Below, piece after piece: positions 45,311 to 53,659 of a stretch of DNA of 64,000 nucleotides. Each line of letters opens with the position of its first letter. The stretch's first letter is position 1. The notes beneath the pieces are model-generated. The model was not told where the DNA came from and searched no databases. It saw nothing but the letters and a program-made list of their open reading frames with translations. The position numbers and the translations under genes were made by a program. Source of the stretch: Sphingomonas telluris (GTDB lineage: Bacteria > Pseudomonadota > Alphaproteobacteria > Sphingomonadales > Sphingomonadaceae); assembly GCF_022568775.1 (NCBI RefSeq), contig NZ_JAKZHW010000001.1, positions 310,001 to 374,000 on the forward strand, written 5' to 3'.

Positions 45311-45928
45311 TTACCAGGCTTCGCGCATCTGCCGTCGAGTGCCGTAGCGCTCATCCTCGCGTCCGCTCGCGTGGCGCGATCGTTCCGACCAGCGCTCGTT
45401 GCGATCCCAGCTGCCGGAGTTCTTCAGCTGATCTTCGGTAATATCGACATGATAGCCGCCAAGTCGGGTGTCGAACGTGAGATCGTCCCAGTCGAGTGGA
45501 ATGTAGCGATCGTCGAGGCCAAGGAAGCCGCTGCTATAGCGGAGCACGGCGTAGACGACCTGGCCGCGGAACTTGTCGACCATGAAATTGTGGATTGAAC
45601 CGAGGCGTTCACCGTACCGGTCGTAAACCGGGGTACCTTCGACCTTGTTCGAGGCAATCAGGCGTTCGGTCTCATCTCTCGGGATATCGCGCCGTTCGTC
45701 GTCGGGGCCATAGCTGCGATCCCGAGACCGCTCACGCATCGGGCGGCTGCCCGAACTCTCATCCCGCATCATGTCGCCCCAGCCGCTGCGGCGCTGGCGC
45801 ATGCTCAGCTCGCGCTGATCACCGCCGAAGAATCCGCCGCGACCGCGGTCCTCGTAATCGCTGTACCCGCTGTCGGGGCTGCGATCGCGGCTCATGAGGT
45901 CGTCGTCGCGCCAGTCGTGACGAGGCAT
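45311..45928 (-). CDS. PRC-barrel domain protein with Arg/Ser/Asp-rich N-terminus
   Basis: 205 residues. The first half is low-complexity and charged (Arg, Ser, Asp, Gly). The PRC-barrel lies near residues 85-160 (RLIASNKVEGTPVYDRYGERLGSIHNFMVDKFRG, then LRYSSGFLGLDDRYIPLDW). PRC-barrel proteins bind RNA or tetrapyrrole complexes or act in stress responses; the exact role is unknown. ATG start, monocistronic. Its promoter region up to 46.09 kb is gene-free. Confidence 0.87.
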   Translation of the reverse strand: MPRHDWRDDDLMSRDRSPDSGYSDYEDRGRGGFFGGDQRELSMRQRRSGWGDMMRDESSGSRPMRERSRDRSYGPDDERRDIPRDETERLIASNKVEGTPVYDRYGERLGSIHNFMVDKFRGQVVYAVLRYSSGFLGLDDRYIPLDWDDLTFDTRLGGYHVDITEDQLKNSGSWDRNERWSERSRHASGREDERYGTRRQMREAW

Positions 45929-46091
45929 GTCAACTTCTCCTCTGCTTCATTTGGTCATGAGGCGTGCGATCGTGGGCTCGCAGGCGCGGACCAGGACCGC
46001 ACACTCCCGGAGTCAATCGTCGGCTGCGTGCGGCGTTCCCCGGCTGGTCGCGATGCGAGGGCCTGCTGCCGATTGCGTCCAGTAGGCAAAG

Positions 46092-46117
46092 AAAAAGGCG
46101 CCGGGTGGCGCCTTTTT
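46092..46117. terminator. Orphan bidirectional terminator-like hairpin
   Basis: AAAAAGGCGCC, GGGT, GGCGCCTTTTT: a perfect stem with A- and T-runs on both sides. No coding gene ends next to it on either strand (PRC gene starts at 45928 going left; the next gene at 46385 ends 270 bases away). It may stop an unannotated RNA. Confidence 0.7.
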
Positions 46118-46274
46118 CGTTTCAATCAGAAGGGGATGGTGGAGCCGAGGGGGAACGCTTTCCAGTCCCCCAAGCCACTGATCCAACATCGCTTTTTCTG
46201 CTGCTACAGCGAACGAAGTAGCATCTTTCTGTAGCAACTCACAATAGACGTGGCGGCTCACACCAAGCTCCGCG

Positions 46275-46303
46275 AACGTCCGCTTTGCGCCCATTTCGGT
46301 CGC
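46275..46303. repeat. Palindromic repeat, degenerate copy
   Basis: GTCCGCTTTGCGCCCATTTCGGTCG: a diverged member of the repeat with core TTT(C/G)(C/G)(A/C)CCCATT and GTCCG left arm, CGGTC right arm. Confidence 0.6.
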
Positions 46304-46356
46304 TCCGAGTGGCGCCGGCGAGACCCGTAAGCGGCCCCTCGTTCAGCTATGTTGCT

Positions 46357-46388
46357 AATGTCCGGTTTCGACCCATTGCTGCCATTAG
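46357..46388. repeat. Palindromic repeat copy
   Basis: AATGTCCGGTTTCGACCC with ATTGCTGCCATTAG: left arm of the GTCCG class, right arm of the CTGCC class. Overlaps the stop of the gene at 46385. Confidence 0.75.
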
Positions 46389-46714
46389 GCGCTAAGGCAG
46401 TGAGCCTCTTTGACGATGCGCCTCGCGAGTTCGGAATAGACCTCGGGACGGCGGCTGTCGTTCTCCACTACCTCAGCGTAAGTCACACCGTAGTCGGTGC
46501 CGAGTTCATCATTGGCCCGAGCTACGCCCTCTGAAACCCATTCACGGACTTCGTCAGCGGCGAGACCATCATGATGGCGACACTCGCCGACTGGAGGCAA
46601 GACAGTCACCTCCGCCACCCCTCCGTTCGGCTTGAGCCGCAAACCGAGATAGTTGTGGGTGGGGCCGGTGATGTGGGAGCCTCGGTAAAGGTCCCCGTCC
46701 TGTGAAACTCTCAT
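46385..46714 (-). CDS. Hypothetical protein, 109 aa
   Basis: From the ATG at 46714 the product is soluble, acidic, with a central GLRLKPNGGVAEVTVLPPV and a helical C-terminal VREWVSEGVARANDELG. No domain recognised. A longer frame upstream only translates one of the palindromic repeats (its residues VRNGWKAAI), so I use the shorter start. The stop lies in another repeat copy. Codon use is less biased than in core genes. Confidence 0.5.
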   Translation of the reverse strand: MRVSQDGDLYRGSHITGPTHNYLGLRLKPNGGVAEVTVLPPVGECRHHDGLAADEVREWVSEGVARANDELGTDYGVTYAEVVENDSRRPEVYSELARRIVKEAHCLSA

Positions 46715-46734
46715 GGCTTCAATGCTATCGCTGC

Positions 46735-46768
46735 GAATGGCAGCTTTCCACCCATTGCGGACGCTACC
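46735..46768. repeat. Palindromic repeat copy between divergent starts
   Basis: GAATGGCAGCTTTCCACC with CATTGCGGACGCTAC: mixed arms (GGCAG left, CGGAC right), which do not pair with each other. Confidence 0.7.
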
Positions 46769-46801
46769 GTGTTGCAGCAATCTACAGACGTGAAGACCGT
46801 G

Positions 46802-47227
46802 ATGCTCCGAGTTTGGCCTCTCGCCGCTGCCTCACTGCTCTTGCACGCGCCAAGCACCGGGCAGACGGTTCCCGAAGGCGTGCATAGCGACGCCGACGGC
46901 CCCTCAGACGTTTGCGGAGTTAGCGGAACTGATGCGCTCGCAATCCGGGAAAAGCTGAAATCTGATCCGACGGTTGTCGAAAAGCCGTCGGGATCAGATC
47001 GGTTCGAGACCTACTTTTCATCGCTTGAATCGAAGCAATGGACGGTCACCACAAGATTTGATGCGGCCTACCCGGCAGTGACTTGTGTGTACCTCTACAA
47101 CTCTGGTGAGGGCACGGACATGGAACGACAGATGCGCTGCGACGCGAGCCGCGAGGCCTGCGATAAGCTGTTCCTTGAGTTCGACGCGCATGATGAACAA
47201 ATCAGGAGACGGATAAGGGATCGCTGA
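46802..47227 (+). CDS. Hypothetical secreted protein, 141 aa
   Basis: The ATG at 46802 opens a signal peptide (LRVWPLAAASLLLHAPSTG). The mature part has four Cys, FETYFSSLESKQWTVTTRF and a charged helical C-terminus. No known domain. Ends 7 bases before a repeat copy. Confidence 0.55.
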   Translation: MLRVWPLAAASLLLHAPSTGQTVPEGVHSDADGPSDVCGVSGTDALAIREKLKSDPTVVEKPSGSDRFETYFSSLESKQWTVTTRFDAAYPAVTCVYLYNSGEGTDMERQMRCDASREACDKLFLEFDAHDEQIRRRIRDR

Positions 47228-47233
47228 GCGCGG

Positions 47234-47265
47234 AATGTCAGCTTTCGACCCATTGCTGCCATAAG
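47234..47265. repeat. Palindromic repeat copy
   Basis: AATGTCAGCTTTCGACCC then ATTGCTGCCATAAG, starting 7 bases after a stop codon. Confidence 0.75.
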
Positions 47266-47288
47266 AGCCGAAGCGCTACGCTCGCGAG

Positions 47289-47537
47289 GTGCGGGCTTAT
47301 AAATCAATACGGAACTGGGTTGATCGCGACCTGACGCGTGGCGGGCGTCCCGGTGGGGGAACCGTCATTGTCGCACTCCTACCCATGGCTGGGCTGCCCC
47401 TCTTCGGAAATTCGTGGCGTTTGCCATGCCTACTACTCGTTTTGACCTGGGTAGGGTTCGCTGCTTGGCGGGCGTGGACGATATTCAAGACCGGCCTGAT
47501 CGGTTCGGAACAATCGGACTGGATTGAGCCCAAATAG
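47289..47537 (+). CDS. Small hypothetical membrane protein, 82 aa
   Basis: Starts with GTG. Two hydrophobic segments (TVIVALLPMAGLPLFG and LPCLLLVLTWVGFAAWRAW) with basic ends. No domain known. The stop is directly followed by a palindromic repeat. Moderate support from codon pattern and position. Confidence 0.45.
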   Translation: MRAYKSIRNWVDRDLTRGGRPGGGTVIVALLPMAGLPLFGNSWRLPCLLLVLTWVGFAAWRAWTIFKTGLIGSEQSDWIEPK

Positions 47538-47570
47538 AAGCCTTCGCTTTCGACCCATTGCGGACATGAG
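47538..47570. repeat. Palindromic repeat copy
   Basis: AAGCCTTCGCTTTCGACC with CATTGCGGACATGAG; begins at the base after a stop codon. The left arm is degenerate. Confidence 0.7.
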
Positions 47571-47591
47571 GCCTTCGGGTATCAACGGCTG

Positions 47592-47837
47592 ATGGATTGG
47601 CTAGCCTTCGTCGGTATTCCTGCAATCTGGGCGACAGCGGCGTGCTCTCCGTTCGTGAAAGCGCGCCGCCACCTTCTCGCATTCGCGCTGTCTGTGTTTG
47701 CGGGGCTACTCGCGTTCGCTTGCCTCAGGGTTGATAGCGAACAACTTTTCGCCGGCCTGTTCGCCGGAGCCTGCCTGACGATGGCAGTGATGTTCGTAAT
47801 CATGTTCTGGAAAGAGCCCAGTCGGAACGTCCACTGA
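47592..47837 (+). CDS. Small hypothetical membrane protein, 81 aa
   Basis: ATG start with a hydrophobic first segment (WLAFVGIPAIWATAAC), a second (LLAFALSVFAGLLAFACL) and a third (LFAGLFAGACLTMAVMFVIMFW). Function unknown. Between two repeat copies. Confidence 0.5.
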   Translation: MDWLAFVGIPAIWATAACSPFVKARRHLLAFALSVFAGLLAFACLRVDSEQLFAGLFAGACLTMAVMFVIMFWKEPSRNVH

Positions 47838-47860
47838 CGACCCAAACGTGCCACAAGCGC

Positions 47861-47892
47861 AGCGGCGGCTTTCGACCATTGCCACACTAGCG
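47861..47892. repeat. Palindromic repeat copy between convergent stops
   Basis: AGCGGCGGCTTTCGACC with ATTGCCACACTAGCG; diverged arms. It sits exactly between the stops of two facing small genes. Confidence 0.65.
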
Positions 47893-48357
47893 TCAGCTCG
47901 AACGTCGCAACCGCGCAAATAAAAGCGCGGTGTTGATAGTCGAATAGCCGATGAGTCCGATCAACGCGTTGAATGCCAGCAGCAGCAAGAATGCTCGTCC
48001 GGCTATGCCTGACCATGGGCTGCGGAACGGCAACGCTACCAGCCAGAAGAAAGCCAGGATCGGCGCAGCAAAATAGGACGCAAGGCGTGCGACAAACCAC
48101 AGCCGGAGGGTCGGGGTCGGTGTTACTCCACTATTTCTCGGTCGAACCAGAAGCAACCGCATCCCGGAACTCACTAAGAACCAGACGAACAAGGCCCCTA
48201 ACGCGATGAGCACCCAAATTGGCGGAAGCAAATCTATCCCACGTGTCAAAACGCCAGCGACTAAGGCACATGCTGTAGCTGCTAGTCCGCCGATCATGGT
48301 GCCGCGTTCGAACTTCGCTTGTTGTGGCTGAAGCGGTTCTGGTTCAGCGTTGCCCAC
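47893..48357 (-). CDS. Hypothetical membrane protein, 154 aa
   Basis: Four hydrophobic segments (MIGGLAATACALVAGVL, IWVLIALGALFVWFLV, LASYFAAPILAFFWLVAL, AFLLLLAFNALIGLIGY). ATG start. No family recognised. The 3' end abuts a repeat copy. Confidence 0.55.
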   Translation of the reverse strand: MGNAEPEPLQPQQAKFERGTMIGGLAATACALVAGVLTRGIDLLPPIWVLIALGALFVWFLVSSGMRLLLVRPRNSGVTPTPTLRLWFVARLASYFAAPILAFFWLVALPFRSPWSGIAGRAFLLLLAFNALIGLIGYSTINTALLFARLRRSS

Positions 48358-48398
48358 AGCATCTCCGACGAGGAAGCCAGATCTTGGCTACAATCCGT

Positions 48399-48504
48399 AG
48401 TGGCAGCTTTCCACCCATTCCTGCCGCTAGCGCTTTAGTGGCAGCTTTCGACCCAATCCGGACATTAACCGCCAAGCTCTTCTTTCGAACCATTGCGGAC
48501 GCAG
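48399..48504. repeat. Three palindromic repeat copies in a row
   Basis: Copies at 48399-48430 (TGGCAG/CTGCC arms), 48437-48469 (TGGCAG left, CGGACA right) and 48475-48504 (degenerate left arm, CGGAC right). They occupy the space between facing genes. Confidence 0.8.
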
Positions 48505-48542
48505 GGCCGCGTCGGCGAAGACGCGGCCCTGTTTCGCTGCAC

Positions 48543-49025
48543 CTAGTGCCCGGCTGCCAGCGGCGCGAAATTGGCATGGACGAGCATCCATCGGCCGCCC
48601 TGTTTCGCATAGACTCGCGTCGACTTGGCAAGCGACGGGGCGACCTTGCCATCCGCAGCGCGACGGAGCCCGGCGAAATTGTAGGTCAGGATGGCGGTGT
48701 CGCCATAGACCTGCACGCGCCCATTCTGCATGTCGGAATACATCGCCTTGTCGTTGGGTGCGACCTCGCCCATCCGCGTGGACATGGTTTTGCCGACTAG
48801 AAGCGTCGGGAAGTCGCCGTTGAACTCGGTATAGTCCTCGGCGAGCGAGGCGTTCTGTTGGGCCATGGGCTCGCCGGCGATTTCCGAAGCCCACTGCGCC
48901 CGCGCCAAGGCCATGATCTCAGCGGCGACCTGCGGATTGTCGGCGGCCCGTGCGGGCGCGCCGATGATCAGCAGCAATGCGATCGTGCCCGCGGCGGCGC
49001 CGCGGGACCAGTTGGTCATGTTCAT
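48543..49025 (-). CDS. Exported NTF2-like (SnoaL/DUF4440) protein
   Basis: 160 residues from the ATG at 49025 (AAGGACATCACC upstream). A signal peptide (GTIALLLIIGAPARA) is followed by an NTF2-like fold: IMALARAQWASEIAG, SLAEDYTEFNGDFP, VYGDTAILTYNFAGL and a final RWMLVHANFAPL. The DUF4440 family has no single function. Divergence in codon use is small. Confidence 0.75.
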   Translation of the reverse strand: MNMTNWSRGAAAGTIALLLIIGAPARAADNPQVAAEIMALARAQWASEIAGEPMAQQNASLAEDYTEFNGDFPTLLVGKTMSTRMGEVAPNDKAMYSDMQNGRVQVYGDTAILTYNFAGLRRAADGKVAPSLAKSTRVYAKQGGRWMLVHANFAPLAAGH

Positions 49026-49201
49026 GGTGATGTCCTTCGCCTCGAGGAACTCTCGCGAGGGGGGTACATGGCGGCGGGACAATGATTGGCCCCTAGGGCC
49101 GCCGTCCAGCTTGCGCTCGGCCTATTATTGCCAATAGTCAAATATACGAGCGCCTTCCGAACACCACGCGCGCAGTGGCGTTCCGAGGCGGCTCCGGGGT
49201 A

Positions 49202-49233
49202 AACGTCCGCTTTCCACCCATTCCGGACGTTAC
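49202..49233. repeat. Palindromic repeat, perfect GTCCG/CGGAC arms
   Basis: AACGTCCG and CGGACGTT form a perfect 8-bp stem around CTTTCCACCCATTC. It ends one base before the stop codon of the TIR gene on the minus strand. Confidence 0.8.
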
Positions 49234-50178
49234 CTAACCGCCACTTTGGAGTGCCAAACGCATAGGCGGAGCGGTCTCGTGGCTCGCGCCATCAAGTTCG
49301 GCTCGCCTGGAAAATTCTTCCCGGTCCCGCCTATTTCGCAGCGTGGTGGCAAGTCGCTGCCTGAAATCCCTGAGCGAACCACATGCTTTGCGTTCTCTTC
49401 GCGCGATTAGAATCCCTACCGGACCGAGATAGCTAGACAGGATCTTTCCCAACCGCTCCAGGTCGTCGCCGTTGATCTGGACTCCTTTTGCCGCCGCCAA
49501 CATAGCTTCCGTTGATCGAGCCAAATTTCCGCTTGGGATATGCCGTTGCGGCGCTGAGTCCATGAAGCGCTCCCGCTCATCCTCAACTTGGATGTGTAGG
49601 CTAAGCAGGTCGTAGAGTCTCTCAACCGACGCTGCTTCTGAAGCGGCTTTTTTGACGAGAATCTGAGCGATCGGACCAACGACGGTTGCAAGCTGACGGG
49701 TGGCCGAGGCGATGACTTCCGGCTCATGGATACCGCCAAGCTCCCGGGCCGGTTCGCTGAATGACTTTGGGTTTCCGCGATCCTCTGCGATCGAGGCGAA
49801 ACACTCCGTCAATGCCGCCTGGTAATCCCTGGTTGCGTCGATCAGATGCATGCGCGTTATTCGAAGCGGTAGATCGCAAGGCTCGATCATCACGGGAATG
49901 ACGGGCTTCCCGCAATCGATGGCCAGGCCGATTTCATCGGCAACGTTTTCTGACGCGACGGAGCGGGGCGAAAGGATCACGATCACAGAGGAACAGGCTC
50001 GAATGGCTCGCTCAATCGCACGGTCCCAATGCTGGCTCGGCCGGAGGTCGAGCTGATCCATCCAAGTCGACGCGCCGAGCGACCGCAGATCATTTGCGAA
50101 CCTCAGCGCGAAATGCTCGTCGGATCTCGCGTAGCTGAGGAAGCAGGTCCCCTCCTGGTCTGAAGTTGAAGCAGTCAT
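49234..50178 (-). CDS. TIR-domain protein with two C-terminal GPI/GPV helical repeats
   Basis: 314 residues. The TIR domain covers about 10-130: TCFLSYARSDEHFALRFANDL, WMDQLDLRPSQHWD, SSVIVILSPRSVASENVADEIGLAI and GKPVIPVMIEP. Glu82 in the ADEIG segment is where bacterial TIR NADases carry the catalytic Glu. Two C-terminal repeats follow (about 155-206 with GPIAQILVKKA...LYDLLSLHI; about 237-291 with GPVGILIARRE...FRQRLATTL). They resemble the effector-associated repeats seen in other conflict and signalling proteins. The gene lies 4 bases downstream of the DUF3365 sensor gene, so the two form an operon. Either a NAD-cleaving effector or an adaptor. Confidence 0.82.
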   Translation of the reverse strand: MTASTSDQEGTCFLSYARSDEHFALRFANDLRSLGASTWMDQLDLRPSQHWDRAIERAIRACSSVIVILSPRSVASENVADEIGLAIDCGKPVIPVMIEPCDLPLRITRMHLIDATRDYQAALTECFASIAEDRGNPKSFSEPARELGGIHEPEVIASATRQLATVVGPIAQILVKKAASEAASVERLYDLLSLHIQVEDERERFMDSAPQRHIPSGNLARSTEAMLAAAKGVQINGDDLERLGKILSSYLGPVGILIARRERKACGSLRDFRQRLATTLRNRRDREEFSRRAELDGASHETAPPMRLALQSGG

Positions 50179-50182
50179 CAGC

Positions 50183-51055
50183 TCAATCCCGGTCAATCAT
50201 CTTGAAGGCCTCGATCACGCTGCGGTGCATGCGGGTAAAGGAGGCGCCGAGACGCCCGATCTCGTCTGACGAGGTGATGTGGATTTCGGGCATGTCGATG
50301 TCACCCATGCTGACCGCCTCGGCCCTCGTCGAAATGCGTTCGATCGGCCGGATAACGACGAAATGGAGCAGCAGATTGACCGCAACGAACAGGAGCAGGA
50401 GGAAACCGGCGAACGGCACGACGAAGAGCCGCCGAATGTGTTCGGCCCTGATGGCAGACGCGGCGTGAGGCACGGAAACCACCTGGGCTCCGGCGACTTC
50501 GCTGGCCTTCCATCCAAAACCGTTCTCGCTTCCATAGATCGCGACCATCGAAGCTGGCGCGGCCGCGGCGCTGCTGTGACATTCCATGCAGGCGGGCTTG
50601 GTTACAATCGGACGAGCGAGGACCGTGAATTGGCCGGTCGGAGTTGAGCGCTGCAGCGCAATTTCGGTCTTCTCGCGATGCGCTTTGAAATCATTGATAA
50701 TGTCGGCTTCCCAGTCCGTCGCCCGGTCTTCCGGGTTGGTCGGATTGAGTGCCGCTTCGCGATAGGTGTAATCCGGATATCCTGTCCTGATCACCTCGGT
50801 GCTCTGCTTGGCAGCGTAGGCGGAGACGGCCTGAGGATAGAACTGATGGGTCATCCGAGCCTTGAGCAAGGGGGTGATCTCCTCGGCCGTATATTTCCTC
50901 GCCCCTGCCGCGCTCTCCATCATGATCCTCGCGCTCTGGAGGACTTCTTCCTGGGCGACCGCACGCACCAGCGGCTCTGCGGCCAAGGCGAAAAACCCGG
51001 CACCTACGGCCGCGATTGCAAGCATAAGGAGATTGAACTTCGTTCGAATTCCCAA
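50183..51055 (-). CDS. DUF3365-HAMP membrane sensor without output domain
   Basis: 290 residues. The TTG at 51053-51055 is chosen because AGGAGG lies exactly 5 bases upstream; an ATG 33 bases earlier has no such site. A first membrane helix (FNLLMLAIAAVGAGFFALA) is followed by a periplasmic DUF3365 (Tll0287-like) domain with KPACMECHSS, a CxxCH-type heme motif, then a second helix (LFVVPFAGFLLLLFVAVNLLLHF) and a HAMP domain (RPIERISTRAEAVSMGDID). It ends right after HAMP, with no kinase or cyclase. The following TIR gene is the likely partner. Confidence 0.82.
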   Translation of the reverse strand: MGIRTKFNLLMLAIAAVGAGFFALAAEPLVRAVAQEEVLQSARIMMESAAGARKYTAEEITPLLKARMTHQFYPQAVSAYAAKQSTEVIRTGYPDYTYREAALNPTNPEDRATDWEADIINDFKAHREKTEIALQRSTPTGQFTVLARPIVTKPACMECHSSAAAAPASMVAIYGSENGFGWKASEVAGAQVVSVPHAASAIRAEHIRRLFVVPFAGFLLLLFVAVNLLLHFVVIRPIERISTRAEAVSMGDIDMPEIHITSSDEIGRLGASFTRMHRSVIEAFKMIDRD

Positions 51056-51276
51056 GGAAACCTCCTGCTTCAAGCGAACGAGTTCCATTCCGAGGGCACT
51101 GGAATTTCGAAGCGCCGAATGCGGATCGCCGCTCGAAAAATCGCTGCTGGGAAGAAGAAGGCCCGCGTGCACGGCATTTACCGTTGCAGTGGGATTCGCA
51201 GATATAACCGCTTCACCGGATAACTTGACCGAAACCCCGCATACGTATGCGGAATGACACGTGAAGCGCGTCCTCC

Positions 51277-51412
51277 GCGGGGCGTTTCCACCCATTCCTG
51301 GCACTAGGGGGTTAGTGACAGCTTCCGACCCAAAGTTGCCGTCAGCGCAGTGGCAGGTTTCGGCCCATTCCTGCCATTAGCGAAGCGTCTTATCTCGACC
51401 CATCCTGCGGCG
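51277..51412. repeat. Cluster of four palindromic repeat copies
   Basis: Copies near 51277-51308, 51314-51345, 51349-51380 (perfect TGGCAGG/CCTGCCA arms) and a degenerate one near 51383-51412. The cluster occupies the gap after the gene at 51505. Confidence 0.75.
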
Positions 51413-51504
51413 AACGCGGCATGTCAGCTTCTCGTGGATCGAAAGCCTCTTGCGAGCCCTGCTATCACACGAACTGAGGACGGCCCGCCTAGACCCGGTC
51501 CGAG

Positions 51505-52446
51505 CTAATCCGCTGGAATGGCACCCGTCAGCGCGGCGTCGCGCGTCGCCTTCTGCTGTGTCCGCAGGGCTCCGGACAGCCATCCTGCGATGTTTAGCGC
51601 GTAACGGTGCGTGTCCGCCATCGCGGCGGGCACGCGCTGCAGGCCGTCACCCGGCCTTTCGCTCACAAAGCTTGGGCAGCCGGACCGCGGGTCCCAATTG
51701 TAGTCGGCGAAGTGGTGGAAGGTGCTTTCGGCGATTGCTGCACCGCCGTGCTCGCCAGGCTCGAAGGCGACAGCGATGTTGAAGTCGACGCCGGTCGCCT
51801 TGCTCTTCCCCGTCACGATAACGCGCGCGTCCTCACCTTTCGGAGCGTCGATGTCGCCCTCGTGAGGGTGAGAAGGCAGGAAGCGGATCGAGCCCGTGGG
51901 TGATCGTTCGTTGGCGAGCACAGGATGCGCCTCGTCGATAACCTCGATCTCCTGGAAATCGCCGTTCGCCCCGGAGTGAAAGTTCGGCCAATCGATGTCG
52001 GTCGTATAAGGGTCGTCGCGCTTGCGACGGCTGACGTCCGGATCCGGCTGTTTCGAATGGAAGTAATGCGCCTTTCCAACTCCGCCCAAAGTGCAGACTG
52101 ATGACCCCAAGTCCATGTGGTCGCGCGTCACGAGCAGTCCCCCGCCATTCTTCCGGAAGCGGGAGATGGCAGCGCAATCCTCCTCTGTGAGACCGCTCCC
52201 GGTATCAACCGCAAACAGCCAAAGCTCGTCGAAGTCGCTTCCATCAATGGTCGATAGCACCGAGTCCGGCTTGCCGGGCGGATCGCGATCGCGTGCCGTC
52301 ACTTCATAGAGCAGGTTTCCGCTTTCATCGCGCGCGTCGCGAAGCAGCGCAGCGAGGCTGCTAAAGCGCGCGATCGACCAATCGTCTTCGGTGGTTGAGA
52401 TGGTCGTCTGAAGGAGGATCTTCTTCGGCTCCGGCTGTTGATTCAC
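51505..52446 (-). CDS. Hypothetical protein, possibly ThuA/GATase-like
   Basis: 313 residues, soluble, acidic. FDELWLFAVDTGSGLTEEDCAAISRFRKNGGGLLVTRDH resembles the beta-alpha unit of ThuA/class I glutamine amidotransferase-like folds. A His-rich centre (GKAHYFHSK, NFHSG, SHPHEGD, STFHHFADYNWDP) could bind metal. No catalytic Cys-His is evident. Function unknown. ATG start. Confidence 0.65.
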   Translation of the reverse strand: MNQQPEPKKILLQTTISTTEDDWSIARFSSLAALLRDARDESGNLLYEVTARDRDPPGKPDSVLSTIDGSDFDELWLFAVDTGSGLTEEDCAAISRFRKNGGGLLVTRDHMDLGSSVCTLGGVGKAHYFHSKQPDPDVSRRKRDDPYTTDIDWPNFHSGANGDFQEIEVIDEAHPVLANERSPTGSIRFLPSHPHEGDIDAPKGEDARVIVTGKSKATGVDFNIAVAFEPGEHGGAAIAESTFHHFADYNWDPRSGCPSFVSERPGDGLQRVPAAMADTHRYALNIAGWLSGALRTQQKATRDAALTGAIPAD

Positions 52447-52777
52447 AACGGGGCTCCTTGATCGGCAGGCGGGAACTCGGTGGTCTCTCTATACCAGGCG
52501 TATGCTCACGGGAGGGAGCCGCCTAATTGCTGTCTCGTAGCACCGAATGAAAGCGAACACCCGAATTAACCAAGTCTACTCCCCGAGCCGGCTCCAACGG
52601 AGTGTCTGCTTCCGACCCAAAGCGGACATAAGCCCTGAGCTAGTTCCCCGTAGTTCCCCCAATTAGCTTGGTCGCTTGGCGGAGCTACCGCGATTGTCGG
52701 ATGGATGTGGGTTGAGCCTGCCCTGAGGCCAAGCCCACCGCAACTCCATTGGCAATTGGAAGAAGAGGGGGCCTCCT
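52447..52777. other. Intergenic region with one repeat copy
   Basis: A stretch of 330 bases between divergent genes. It contains a repeat copy (52601-52632) and a direct repeat TAGTTCCCC (near 52641-52660). No gene, no clear promoter motif recognised. Confidence 0.5.
52601..52632. repeat. Palindromic repeat copy
   Basis: AGTGTCTGCTTCCGACCC with AAAGCGGACATAAG: arms TGTC(T)GC and GCGGACA. Confidence 0.7.
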
Positions 52778-53659
52778 ATGACGCACCGTATCCACGGAGG
52801 CCTGCTTCCAGCAGCAGCCATGGCTTTGACCGTCGCGTCCGGCCTGTCGTCATGTTCAAAGCCAGCAGAGCAAAATGCTGCTCAGGCAAATGCGACCGAG
52901 GAAAATGCGGGCGCGCAGGAAGCGACTGAGCCGGCCGCCCCATCGAACGATCAAAGCACGCAGAATGCTAAAGCCCTTCTGAAGAAGATGTCAGACTATC
53001 TCGCGGCACAGAAGGCCTTCTCGCTGAGCTATGACTCGGTGTTCGAGGTCGTCTCGGACCAGCACCAGAAGTTCCAGATTGCGACGTCCGGAACAGTCGA
53101 CATGAGCCGGCCGGACAAGATCCGGGCGACACGCAAGTCGGGCTTCACCGATACCGAGACGGTGTTCGACGGGAAGACGCTGACGATCTACGGCAAGGGC
53201 AAGAACGCCTATGTCCAGGCGGAAGTACCAGGGACGGTCGACAATCTGATCGACCAGTTGCGCGACAGATTCCATCGGCAACTGCCGGGAGCCGACCTGC
53301 TCGGTTCCAACGTGTACGACACACTGATGACCGACGTCACCGACGTGAAGGACCTCGGAAGCGGTGTGGTCGGCGGACAGGAATGCGATCACCTCGCCTT
53401 CCGCGCCAAGGACACCGACTGGCAGATCTGGATCGCACAGGGCGCAAATCCGTATCCCTGCCGTTACGTGATCACCAGCAAGGGGGTCGACCAGGCGCCC
53501 CAATTCACGATGACGATCCGTGATTGGAAGGCAGGAGGCGCCGCCGATTTCGGTTTCAAGCCGCCCGCGGGTGCGACGAAGCTGGACGCCAAGGATCTCG
53601 AAACGCTCAAGGAAACGAGCGACCTGCCGGAAAATTACAAGATTGGAGCAGCGAAATGA
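52778..53659 (+). CDS. DUF2092 lipoprotein
   Basis: 293 residues: a lipobox (SGLSSC, about residue 26), an Ala/Asn/Glu-rich linker, and a LolA/LppX-like DUF2092 domain (LLKKMSDYLAAQKAFSLSYDS, VDMSRPDKIRATRKSG, FDGKTLTIYGKGKNAY). The fold is expected to shield a lipid. The following small gene overlaps by 4 bases (ATGA). ATG start. Confidence 0.85.
   Translation: MTHRIHGGLLPAAAMALTVASGLSSCSKPAEQNAAQANATEENAGAQEATEPAAPSNDQSTQNAKALLKKMSDYLAAQKAFSLSYDSVFEVVSDQHQKFQIATSGTVDMSRPDKIRATRKSGFTDTETVFDGKTLTIYGKGKNAYVQAEVPGTVDNLIDQLRDRFHRQLPGADLLGSNVYDTLMTDVTDVKDLGSGVVGGQECDHLAFRAKDTDWQIWIAQGANPYPCRYVITSKGVDQAPQFTMTIRDWKAGGAADFGFKPPAGATKLDAKDLETLKETSDLPENYKIGAAK

Noticed and set aside
46013..46294. 93-codon frame on the minus strand
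   Set aside because: It reads across the orphan terminator and a repeat copy, and has no recognisable protein features.
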